Shown here piece by piece: positions 27,801-39,800 of a stretch of DNA of 64,000 nt (its first letter is position 1; each line of letters starts with the position of its first letter). Location of the stretch: the NCBI RefSeq assembly GCF_018691265.1, contig NW_024881282.1:23952899-24016898 (forward strand), read 5' to 3'. The stretch comes from Tyto alba (Eukaryota > Chordata > Aves > Strigiformes > Tytonidae). The notes beneath the pieces are model-generated. The model was not told where the DNA came from. It made no database searches and worked only from the letters and a program-made list of their open reading frames with translations. The translations under genes and the position numbers were made by a program.

Positions 27801-30800
27801 TCCTCCCTGTTGCCTCACACACAGACACACACATGCAAATGAGTCTTTCTGGTAGCTGGTGCAGACTTACACCACTACCAGTAGCTGACCCTCGCACCCC
27901 AGAGTCTCTCCTGTAGCTGGGACCCCCTGGTTCCTCCAGTGACCAGCTGTCAGGTCCCTTGGCCTCCGTAGTGTCTGCCTCAGACTTGTGGCTGCTCTAA
28001 TACCTGGCTCCCAAGCCTCTTCTACTCTTAGTCCAGCTTAATGCTCATAAGCAGTTCAACACACTGAAACACACACCCCCACAACATGCATACACCCCAC
28101 TCTCCCCCTTTGCTGGCAGCACAGACATGTGCACCCCGATGACTCATGGTTCCCTCTCCGGTTGCAGGCGCTCAGACCTCCAGATACACAAGCAGGCAGA
28201 GCCTCCTGCCTAGGAGCTGCAACAGGAATTTAAGACAGGACAGACTGCAGTGGTCAGTGCAAGGCATGGCCAGACAAGCATCCTGACCAGCAACCTGTTT
28301 CAAGTGACCAACCCCTTTTTTCCCGGTGTTTACCAGTGGTTGTTCCTCTTCAAAGCACCCCGATCCCTTGTTTCCTGACCTCTCATGTTTCCTAAGCATC
28401 TCCTAATAAGTTTTGTACCATTCCATAGTGCTCTTCCCCTGAATCCCATAATAAGCCCCGTGCCTCTGTAGGCAGTAACTCCCTGTAAGGCGAGCAGGAA
28501 GCCTCGTCCTTCTCTTTAGCTGGTGTCACACCTGGACAGGCTGATGGCTCCCCTGGGACAGCCCTGGGGGGAGCTGGGTCAGGGTGCTCAGTTTTCACCA
28601 ATTACGTTATCGGGGTTCCTACCCTTTTGCTGTTTCTCTGTGCTTCTTTGTGCTTGTGGTGATGAGCCTTTAATCACATAACTTAACAGTTTGTATAATA
28701 GAAAAGTGGGATCGTTTACTGCTAGTATTAAGTAATTTGTGTGAATGTGCATTGACACCACCGGTGCTTCTTAGGTTAATTGTTGCAATGGGATGTATTT
28801 AGGTGCTGAGGAAATCTAGATAAACTGGAAGGTTAGGCTTTTCTGGAAGGAAGATTTTTGCTTCCATACTAGAACAATTACCTAACCCAGAGGATTTAGA
28901 TATTTGTGAGGTGGTTGAGACCCTAATGATGCTGTAGTAGAGAATTGTACTTGAAAATGTAGTAAATCAATGGAGTAAGATATGGTCTATATATTATGGG
29001 ATATATATCTCCCACTTTTTACATGTATGAACTAGCAAATAAATCCTGCAGTTTGGTTATCAGAGGGCTATGTTTAAAGGGTGTTTTCTTGGGAACTACC
29101 CCAGAATGATAGCTTTTTTTCTAGACATCAGGGTCTGCCACACCAGAGAGAGTTCAAGTAACAAAAGAGCAAAGATAGAAGAAAAAATGCTAACTCCTCA
29201 TTTTGATTTTTGCATAAACCTGTGAGTTTTTGTCATGATGTTAGTGTGACAAGTCAGAGGTGAACTCAGCAAAGTGAAGAGTGTTAGAACTCTCACGTAA
29301 GCTTTGTGTAACATGATTGTCCAATGGAAGCCTTCATGGAATACCCTACAGTATTTGTAAGCCAGTCTTTACATTAAGGGATTTTATGATATGGTAAAGA
29401 AATGAGTATGACATTTTTCTTAACTGATTACACAGGACCCATACAAAACATTTCACTTGAAGTGTATTAGCTTTATATCAAATAGAGAATTAAGAAATCA
29501 TGATTTGGAAGAAGCACTGTCCCTAAATTGCAGGTCACCTTGTTTCATATCATCCTAAATCATCTATTCTGCAGGGCTGCTTGGTGGTAAAAAGCAATAG
29601 AAAACTAAGTAGTCTTTCCAGAATAATTTTTTTAAGATTAGATGGTGTTTAGGAAAAAAAAGTGCATATAATTCAAGTTTAATGGCAATATTTTTATTTT
29701 CTTAAAGGCATTACCTACGGTTCTGCTTATTCATCAGATGGATGGGCATGAAGGTTCATGGACAATACTACCGTTAATGAGAGAGTAAGTATAATGAATG
29801 CCAGTTATTTTCAGAATTTTTTGTAACTAAAAACATAAATATTAATTACTCAGACTTCTTTTTTCAGAAGCAAAGTTTTTGAATGAGTTGCAACTTTATC
29901 TCTTCACTTTATTACTCCTGTTTTGTCTTTGCAAAGCAATTTTCTGTTAATTAAATCAGAGCAAGCTACTTTAAATAAAAGAACAATATATTACTGAATA
30001 ATGTAACTGAGCGACTGCCTTCTTCAAACCACTGTGGACTTTAAAATTATTAGGGAAGTAAACTAGTCAAAAGAAAAAACATTTTTAAATGTCTGTTTTC
30101 CTATTTGGTCCCCACTTCTCACAGTGTAAATTGTGAGGTGTTTCAGTATTTTGACCTTTCAGATTACTTGTCTGAATGAAGTGGATAAATAATTTTTAAA
30201 AAGTAGATAATAATATCTGTTTGGGGTTTGTATCTTTTGTTGCTTACAGAGTTTGTGCGAAGTGGCATGCCTCTAGAGTGAAATGGTGTAGGTTTCAGTA
30301 TCTTTTTAGAAGCTTATATGGCCAGTTTTCATCTCAGTGCGGTTAGAGAACAAAGGTAATCTCAAATGTCTTTTCTTAGTTTATGCAAATTGCTCCAAGG
30401 AAGACATGCTACATTTACATGGTAGTATGTTGCAAACTGTCAGGAAGCAATGATTCTTGTTTCAGAAAGTCCTTCATGGTGCTGAAGGCTACCCTTTGCC
30501 TAAAACTTGCATTTGATGCCAGAGGCTCTGCAGCCTCTTGAGGCTTAATTTAGTTAATATAATTTATTAGAGTTACTCAGAAGGATATTTTTGTTCTGGT
30601 TTGAGGTTTTTGCATCAGAGTAATGGCAGGACAGGATGTTTTTCCTTCTGCTTTCCATTGCTTTCTTTACGTGTAGAAACATGAAAATAGTGTTTGTATA
30701 GTAGCTATCTTTGGGATACATGTAAGAAAAGAAGCAAAAGGAGAATTCAAGTAAATTAAAAAACTGAAAGATGATGTTTCAACTATCAATCATCATTGCT

Positions 30801-33800
30801 TTTCCTTCTTAGCTCCTATTTCAATGACCTAGTGGCTTCTCTTCTGAATTATTTATGTCTTGGTGGCAGGGTTTACAGATACAACTCTTACAGGATAGCA
30901 GAACTCAGAACCAAAAATATGAATGCTCATTTGTGTGATAAAGCAGAAGAAAATTTATCAGAAATCAGAAGAGGAATCTCAGGTAGAGGATTTTCATATT
31001 GAGAGTTCTGGAATATGAATTCCCTTGTGTCTACGGTTTCACTTACCACTTTTGGCAGAATGAAGACGTGGAGTAGTTTAGAAGTATGTTGAATGTTGTG
31101 AGGCTTGTACTGTTTAGTTTTCTCAATGGACAGAAGAGGAGGAAGGGAGTTGTGATACAAGATGCATTCTTACCTGAAAACTGCTTTCAGAAGGATGGCT
31201 TTCCTCAGTTCTGTAGTTGTCAGCATTTTTAAGGCAGCCTCTAAACAGTCATAACAATTCTTAATTTGTAGTTCTTGGGCACAGGTTAACTTGGACAAAA
31301 TACTTCATTTCAGAAGATGTAATCATAAGACATCAATTGAAGTCTTATGACACAGTACCCTTACTGTCTCCAGAAGGTCCACTACATTTCTTCTTCGTAA
31401 CCACATTCCTTAAGCAGAGAATAAATCCCTTTTCTCAGTTATGACTCCAGAACTGGATCTTACCTGAGTATCTCTAGTGGCTCCTTGCAATCTGAACTCC
31501 AAACCTGTGTGCTACAAGGTCTACATAAGACTCTCTGCAGGCCTTAAATACTTAGCCTTGAAAATCACTCTGTTTGTCCGTCAGTAGCTAAATGAACAGA
31601 TCATTTGGTGTTTTGAACTTGTATGTGTTGTATTCACAAGATGGAGTAATTCTTTTTTGTGAGGGTCATTCTAGTGTTTTCTTCTTGACCTTCACCCACC
31701 TGATTTCATGTAAATCCAGATATTTCTCTCCTAAAGTTCAAGCTGAACACTAAACCGTGCGAAAAAAAGTGTTCAGTCTTCACAGGGCACTGAATACTGT
31801 ACATATTTAAAAACCTGCAGTTATCTGATACTCTTTCTGTACTTGTTTGTCAAGTTTTAGAAGGAACAGCTAGGAAGTGTCTTTCCCAGCTGATCGTATC
31901 TTGTTTGCTTGCCTGAACGGCAAAGAGTTGCCCAGATTTCAGTGTTGAGAAGGCAACAAGTATATGCTTTTATGAACTAGAAGGGTGAGTTCTTCTGGCT
32001 ATTTTAGTTTAGCATATTAAGTATCATAAGCAGAAAGCAGTGAATAATCAAATACCATTGCAAGACACAGAGGAAAGGTAGATTTATAGGAAGATGACTG
32101 TCATGGTTTACCCCCAGACAGCAACTAAGCCCCACACAGCTGCTTGCTTAACCCCCCAGCCCTGGTGGGATGGGGGAGAGAATCAGAAGGGTAAAAGTAA
32201 GAAAACTGATGGGTTTAGATAAAGACAGTTTAACAGGTAAAGCAAAAGCTGCACACATGCAAGCAAAGCAAAACAAGGAATTAATTTACCACTTCCCATC
32301 GGCAGGCAGGTGCTCAGCCATCTCCAGGACAGTGGGGATCTATCAGGTGTAATGGTTACATGGGAAGAGAAACACTGTCCCTATGAACCACCCACCTTTC
32401 TTCTTCTTCTTCTTCTTCTTGCTCCCCAAGCTTTTATTGCTGAACATAACCTCATATGCTATGGAATATATCTCTGGTCAGTTGGGATCAGCTGTCCCAG
32501 CTCTGTCCTCTCCCACCATTTCGTGCAGCCCCAGCCCATTCGCTGGTTGGGTGGGGTGAGAAGCAGAAAAGGCCTTGGCTCTGTGCCAGCAGTGACAAAA
32601 ACATCTCTGTGTTATCAACACTGTTGTCATCACAACCCAAAACACAGTCCCATACAAGCCCCAGTGAAGAAAATTAACTCTATCCTGGCCAAACCCAGCA
32701 CAATGACTTGTCCCAGATGAAAAAAGACTGAACTAGTTTAGCACCTGGCAACCATCTGGTGCTTCCAGCATGTAATTAAAAGACCTGCAGGGGCAGGTAT
32801 CACTTGTTATAGCATAAGTATTTCTCAGCTAGTGAGTTTGATATTTGGAGGGTTTTTTTGGTTTTTTTTTTTTTTTTAGGCAAATACCATTCTCTAAAAC
32901 ATAAATGCGCCCATTGCCCTTTTTTTTACTCATTTTTGCTGACTTATATTTCTGCTGTTTATTTTCATTGCTGATTTTATCAGTAGACAATGCTGTAGAG
33001 GAAGAAATCTGTGATGTTTATAGCTGATCATTTTCTTATCCCTCTCTTCAGATGATTTGTTTAATTAAATCAACGTAAAAGCTGTGCAAAGGAAACTGGA
33101 CAGAAAAAGATTGATTCCCCCCCCATTACGTTGTCATGAATTAATAAGGCTTTGTTTTATTAAGTAGTGGAAGAATTAAGCAGAGAGGAGTAGAGAAATA
33201 AGGAATGAGAATTTTCTGAAGGAGTTGAGAATCCTGCATTGAGATTACTGTTAGTTTTGAGGAAGGTAGGTGAGTCCCTTCAATCTGTGTAGTTTCACTG
33301 TACTGAAAAAGCTAACAAAGTTTTTAGGTTGGTGATGATCAGTGTGGAGCAGCAGTGAGAAAACCTGTCATTAGGCATCTTCATGATTGGTTCGACGGTG
33401 TTAGATGCCCAGCAGTGGGGCTCCTTGGAAGAAAGTTAAGGTACAGAGTGGAAGGTAACTTAAACTGCTGTCTGTAAACTTCTGAATTCATAGGTGGCTG
33501 TTAGACCTGTACTACCCATACATTTCTGAGTGGACATTCTTTATGTATCTCTTTTCCCTTCTTTCTGAAATAACTGGTGCTATATAAATAGATAGCAGCA
33601 GAAGCAGTATCTTTATTCATTCAATGTAGTCATTTCATACGTAATTCTAATTTAGTAGTAAAAATTTCTGTTTCTGTGTAAATGTATAATTGGTTGCAAA
33701 GTACTTATATTTGGGGAATGTGGATTGAAACAATCATTCTGTTCATAAGCCAGTTTATTAGTAAAATGTTAATTTCTTTTGTTAGCTTGTCTGTTACCTA

Positions 33801-36800
33801 TGGTAGCAACTCCTCATGGATTTTCTTCTGTGAAGAAGATACAAGAATACAAGTTGTAAAGCTGCTAGAAACACTTGGAAGATTTGACGGGTCTAAGGTG
33901 AAATAAAAATTTAGATATTTAACTTTCTTTTGAATGTGCTTGAATGGGTTTTTAGATTAAACATGTGGAATCAATTTAAGTACAAAATTATGAATGTAGA
34001 ATTTTGGAATTCCTAGTTACAGAACAGTTTCTGTGGTCCATAATTCAGTTTTATAACACAGCCTGGATGGCTCAGAGCTCCAAACATTGGAAAATCTGTA
34101 TCCAAACAGTTTAAATTAGGGGGGATAGATTTCTGTTGCTGAAGCTGAGTGAGCAAGGTATTTAACATGAAGCAGCATGAGCGCCTGTCTAGCTGTTGAA
34201 GAACTGTTAAAATTGAGCAGAGAAAAGATTCCTTCTGTGGACAGCCTGAAAATGATGTAGCATCAGTAAAAAGATGAATATAGTCTGCTGTGTGGTCCCC
34301 GCTCCCCATTTTCTTGTCTGTCATCAGTTCTGATTATCATCAGACACAATGACTGATGTTAGTTTGACTAACTGTCTCTGATCTAATATACTAGAGTATT
34401 TTATTTGCATTCTGTTTTTGAACTGTCTTGGTGATATGACAGTTTTCTTTACCAGCTGGAGAAGAAACAACACCAAAAGACTTGCAGAACAAAAGGAAAA
34501 TGCAGTCAGCAAGGAACAGAGTGAATTCAGCAATGCAGCTGACACAAAAGCTGTTAATGTTTAGAATTCTCAGCATTCAGAAAAAAATTCAGCTTGATGA
34601 CTGTCCTTTGCCTGGACCTAAAGAAGCCAAAATATCCTGTGTGAAATATGTTTTGCCTGTTTGTTGTTACTTTGAGTATTGAACTCTGCTTCAGGTCTCA
34701 CTTTAGCATATTTACTTCTTTTGGAGGCACATGGCCTTGTCGTGATTTCTCGCAATTCTTTTCTAAAATGGTAATAATAATAATTCAGAGGTCTTGCATT
34801 TTTAAACACTGTGTCTTCAGACTAGCTGACTGAATATATTTAGGCCTTTGGTATACCCATTTATTTCTGTTTCAGAAACGCCTACTCCTAATTGATGCAT
34901 TCTCAAAATGGTAACATAAAAATTTTTGTTCTAGATGGTACCCTTGTGCCAGTTTTGATCTCTCCTTTGCATTACATGTAAAGTCTGTTGCAATAATAAA
35001 CTATGTTCCAGTCTGCGCTAAAAGGAAAATAAACTGGTTTGCTTTTGTACACAGCTATCATCATCTTAGTGTAACAGTCCATAACTGATTCCTTACGTAT
35101 AGTAGTAGTCCATCAGTCACAAAATTTAAGGTGAGTTAGACTGGCATGAGTTCATTCATTATTCATTTTAAAATGTCAGCAGTCTGCATAATAAAAAGCT
35201 GTTATACATTAATCACAATAAAAGGTCTACAAGGGGCATGTGGATAGTTGATGAATCCGCAGCTTTTCCATCTGGATATGTAGAGATTAGTAACAGAACT
35301 ACCGAGATGGATATGGATGTAATATTGAGTGAAAACAGCTGTGTGAAAGAGACTATGTTAAGAGAATGACCTGCATTGATAACCAAGGTCATTATTAACT
35401 GCAGCAGAACTAAAAAAAGAGTGAGGAATATCTGATTTACATACAGACCTCAAGGCAAGCACTCAGATGGTGAGTTGTATCTGAACATCAGGAAACACTT
35501 TCTTCACTGTGAGGGTGACCGAGCACTGGCACCCAGAGGTTACCCAAAGTGGTTGTGGAGTCTCCATCCTTGGAGATAACTCAGAAGCTGTCTGGGCATG
35601 GTCCTGAGCAACCTGTTGTATGGGTGGCCCTGCCTGAGCAGGGGAAGTCAGACCAGATGATCCCCAGAAGTCCCTTCCAACCTCAACCCCGCTGTGATTT
35701 TGTGTTTCAAAAGCAGCTTGATTCAGCCTATGCTTTCATAATGGAAGATGGCAGCAAGGTTAAACCAGTTTGTATGTGCCACTCCTCTTCCTGTCATCCT
35801 AGCAGGGTGATAGAATACAGCCCCCAAAGATATGGAGAATCAGTAAACCAAGCTGATGGGCAGCAATGACTTAGTAACTGTTGATACCTAAAGGGTATAA
35901 AAGATCTGTCTAAAGAACAGTTTGTCTTTGAGAAACATAAGATATCATAGTAAGACACAGTGAGGGTGTGACAGCTGAAATCTCCGGTCCTGTGTATCAG
36001 ACACAAGTCTCAAACAGATGAATTCTGTGGACTTGGTATTTGTAAGTGGATACAAAAGTGAGTGGGTAGAATCAACTTGCTAATCAAGTTAGGTAAAGTC
36101 ACCTCTGCCCTCCCTGATGACCCTGTTGAGTTTTGTTGCATCACATTCCTTCAGCTGTTAAAGTGTTCTACAGACTCTGGAATGTTATTACTAAAGGTAG
36201 GTGATTTTTGCCATTTTTGAAGCACAATATATTAACTGATCTGGTTGATGGGAGTAGTCCATAATGCAGTAAATTGCATTCTCTTTTTAATCCACATTTT
36301 TGCCTATATGCGATTTGATTACCATAATTTCTTAAATTACTTTATAAATTCCTTCATATATAACTAATCTAATCCTGTAAAGCCAGCTTGCACAAATTGA
36401 CTTGTCCTACTTATCAGTGTAGTAAATAAACAGTGTTATGGCCAAATAAGCTAGGAGAGTATTGACTGTAACTTGGAATGCCTTCACTGTGATTTGTGGC
36501 TTAATATTGCCAGAAGTAATATTATGTGAATGCCTGAGGAGGGTATATGTATGGGTTTAATTTTCTTTGCTTTATAGCGAAAGGAAAGTAAGGTTGTTTA
36601 TTTTAATCCATATATTTTTTTGGTGTAAAAATTAGCATGCAAAATTAGGGTGAATAAAGATTTTTTCCTCGCTCTGTAGTGTAACAAAGTGGAGGTCCAG
36701 AAAAAAATTGTCTGCAAGTGGTACTGTCAGAGTAAAATGTTACTGTTTATTAACTGTTTCTGAAACGGAATAGTGTGCATGTGTTATGAATGTTTTGAAG

Positions 36801-39800
36801 CCTTGGGGGCCCAAAGAGTTAAAAATTGGTGTGCACAAATGCCTCTAAAGATTTATTTTGATTCTTTCAAGACAATCATCTTTGTGCATAAAAATGAGTA
36901 TGTTTGCCCATTTTCTTTTAGCTCCCGATACTTTGTTTGGTTTTGAAACCTTCCAGTGAACGCTATTGAATCCTTCCAGTAAAGGAAGGAGAAAAGAGAC
37001 TCTGTTGTGATTGGAAGGTATAAATCAAAGGGTGAGTAAGTAGGCACCTGGTAGCAACCCCTATGAAGGTGGTTAAAAAAATGGTAGGGAAAAAAATCTC
37101 CACCCTTACATTCTCCATAGATTGGGTAGTGCCAGTTTAACTGGCTGTTTCCTGAACAGATTGCTGAACACCTACTTCTCAGCCTCAGGAGGCACACGGG
37201 GATTATAGGAGCAAGCAAGTTTTCAGCATTTGTGTTCTGAAGAAGTCACAAGGTATATTCAGTTTAGTAGTATCGAGAGTAGCTGATCAAAGTAGAGGGG
37301 AGAAATGTGCGGAATTCCTGGGGAATGCACTCAGCACCTCACGGGTAGATGCACGTGCACACCATGTTACGCTTGTTTCAGTTCCTCGGAGGGTCAGTGT
37401 CCCTGGCAGGGGTGGCATATCCCGTATCTTTGGCTCATGGTTGCTTGTACGGGTCCTGGCCATCCTTGCAGAGGTGGGGTTCTTGAAGCAGGCAAGCAGT
37501 CAACAGCTTTGAGTCTGTGCGCGGCAAGACGAGGATCCCTGGTAGCTCCTGAGGGCTGCCCTGTTACTGCCTCTTGGGGAGCCAGCCTGAGTCCTGGCTG
37601 GAAGATTTGGGGGGGTTGCCAGGCTGTGTCCTCCGGGGCAGCCACTCTGGCGCGCTCCTGCCAGGCACAGCCAGTTGGTTTGGGCTGGAGGTGTCTCCTG
37701 GTGCGTGCAGACCTCTCCTCCGCTGACTCTGCCGTGTCCTCGCCCAGTCTCATCCCTTGCTCCTCATCAGCTCCAGGGAGCTGGGGCGTTTAGCTCACTG
37801 TACAGCCACATCTGCTTGGGGTTAGAATGATGGCTGTTGGGACGCAAGGTCCTCTTGGGGTTAGACCGTGGGTCTTTTGCCAGATGTTTCTACAGTATTG
37901 TTGTTTTCCCTTTTGTCTTGAATTTTGTGTAAATTACTTACTTATCTCGTGTGAAGTGTGCAAACCGTGCTAATGCCTTGAAGGAATTTTTCATTGTTGC
38001 TGATAGCTGCCCATTTAAAGGAGAGGAAAAATCAAATATTGCAGGGAGTATGGAGAAAGAGAATCTTTTGCGAAAAATCAGTTGCCCTAACTTTGAATCT
38101 GGTTTAGGGATGAATTGTCAGGAATTGAGAAATTGTCAGGAAAAAGAAAAAGAAAAAGAAAAACCTGATACTCTCATAATGTAAAGAACTTCACACTTTA
38201 AAGATTTAATATAACTCATAAGGTGATTCAGAATTCTGATTCGTTGTTTGTACTTACAGGCCTGAAAAGTAGTTTATGTATTTTTTTTTTAAATTACATA
38301 TATACATTTATATTCTTTTTTCCCTTTGTTACAGTCCTTATTCTGCAAAAATTTGGTGGTATACTTAGTTTATACCCATCCTAAACAAAAAGATTACGAC
38401 AGATGATAGTAAAGTTAAACAAATAGTATTTAAGCCTGTTAATTATTTTCAGATACAGCAGTCAGTGGTAAATTCTTAAATGCTGTTGTTTAAAACTCCA
38501 CTACTTCTACTACTACTTAATTTTTTACTTTACAAATGTATACTTGTGACCTTCTTCATTTAACCGTTTTGAGGATCAAGGTATTTAAAATGAATCTGCT
38601 TTTTAAGTTCCCTAGTGTAAAAGAGGCTAGACAGATGGAAATTCAAAATGGAAATACATATCAAGTTCCTGAATGCAATGCTTTTGAGTGTCTTGTCTAG
38701 TCAGTAGTCAGTTTGGGCAGTCAGACACTGGAACAGGTTGCCCTTGAGAGGTTGTGGAGTGTATTCAGAACATGACTGCTCAGTCCTGGGCAGCCTGCTC
38801 TGGCTGACCCTGCTTGAGCAGGGGGATTGCACTAGACAACCTCAAGGCCCCTTCTAACCTCAGCCCTTCTAAGATTCTGGGATTCAGTGCTCTTTGAACA
38901 GGTGGAATAGAGGGCATATACTGGAGTTTGAAAATACAGTGTGTATTTGAAGTCGGAGAACTGCCTTTAGTTTCATTTCTTACCAAGTACAATTTTTGTC
39001 CAGGCTATTGTGAACAATACACTTCCCTTGTATTTGTTTTCAGGTTTGCTTTATTAAGCGTGAATGCAGTCGTCATCTTCACTAAGAGGATGCTGTAGAT
39101 GAACAAAATTGTTTCCTATATTCCTTTACAGGAATGGTTTTTAGGTAAAGCATTGTATGATGAAGAATCTACAATAATTCACCATTATGCCTTTGCTGAA
39201 AATCCTACAGTCTTTAAATTTCCAGATTTTGCAGCTGGTTGGGCACTTAGCATTCCACTTGTTAACAAGTAAGAATTGAATTTTTAATCACTTCCTGCTT
39301 ACTGATGATAATGAAGAATGTTTAATTTATACAGTTTTTCTAGGTGCGAATCAATATTATTTTAATGAGTTGTGATTTAATATGAAATAATATTTTCTGT
39401 AAAAGATGAAGGTATTCATGCAATACAGTTGAAGGTCTTACTGCAGATCATGTAGATATGCAAAGCCGTGTTTGAATTTTGAGCTGTCTTTGAATTGAAG
39501 CTGCTGATTACAGCTTGGCTATGGCAGACAGCTTGGGATGTACCCAGCCAGTGCAGGCTGGCCTCTCACGGCGTCGACTTGGGAGCCTGCACTGAGCTTT
39601 TGCTGCTGCCACCTGTATTATCAGCACCCATGCTGATACGTGTAAGGCTACTTCAGTTTGAGGACCTAAGTTGCATAGCAAGATGTTCAGCCAGGCACAG
39701 GAATGCACAACTCGCCCTGGGTATGCATACATAGACTTGTGCTCCCACTGTAAACTTACCCAGAAAATATTGCTGTGATAAAACTCCGTTTCTTCCTTAT

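Larger units (their letters stand above)
15803..29707 (+). other. B3GLCT intron 4
   Basis: The largest complete intron (13.9 kb) is mostly AT-rich with no recognisable genes. Items found are a moderately GC-rich patch at 16240-16510, a C-run at 18321-18340, a hairpin at 20248-20274, a CR1 3' end near 24.93 kb, a candidate 61-nt exon at 25061, a 24-bp tandem repeat at 25746 and a GC-rich block at 27.3-28.6 kb. I see nothing definite in 16.6-18.3, 18.4-20.2, 21.1-24.9 and 28.7-29.7 kb. Confidence 0.8.
32094..32707. repeat. Target site duplication ATGAC around the LTR
   Basis: Identical ATGAC directly adjoins both LTR ends. Confidence 0.85.
29785..33785 (+). other. B3GLCT intron 5
   Basis: The intron has 4001 nt. 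The only clear feature is the solo LTR at 32099-32702 with its target duplication; T-runs follow at 32855-32877. The rest is AT-rich without recognisable content. Confidence 0.85.
33898..39131 (+). other. B3GLCT intron 6
   Basis: The intron has 5234 nt. It carries two CR1 3' ends in gene orientation (35470-35705 and 38721-38885), a GC-rich block (37300-37880) and an A/G simple repeat (38138-38161). I see nothing definite in 33.9-35.4 kb or 35.9-37.2 kb. Confidence 0.85.

Noticed and set aside
37305..37793. 162-codon open frame on the + strand as a gene
   Set aside because: A GC-rich block with an equally long frame on the other strand, no domain and no splice support.
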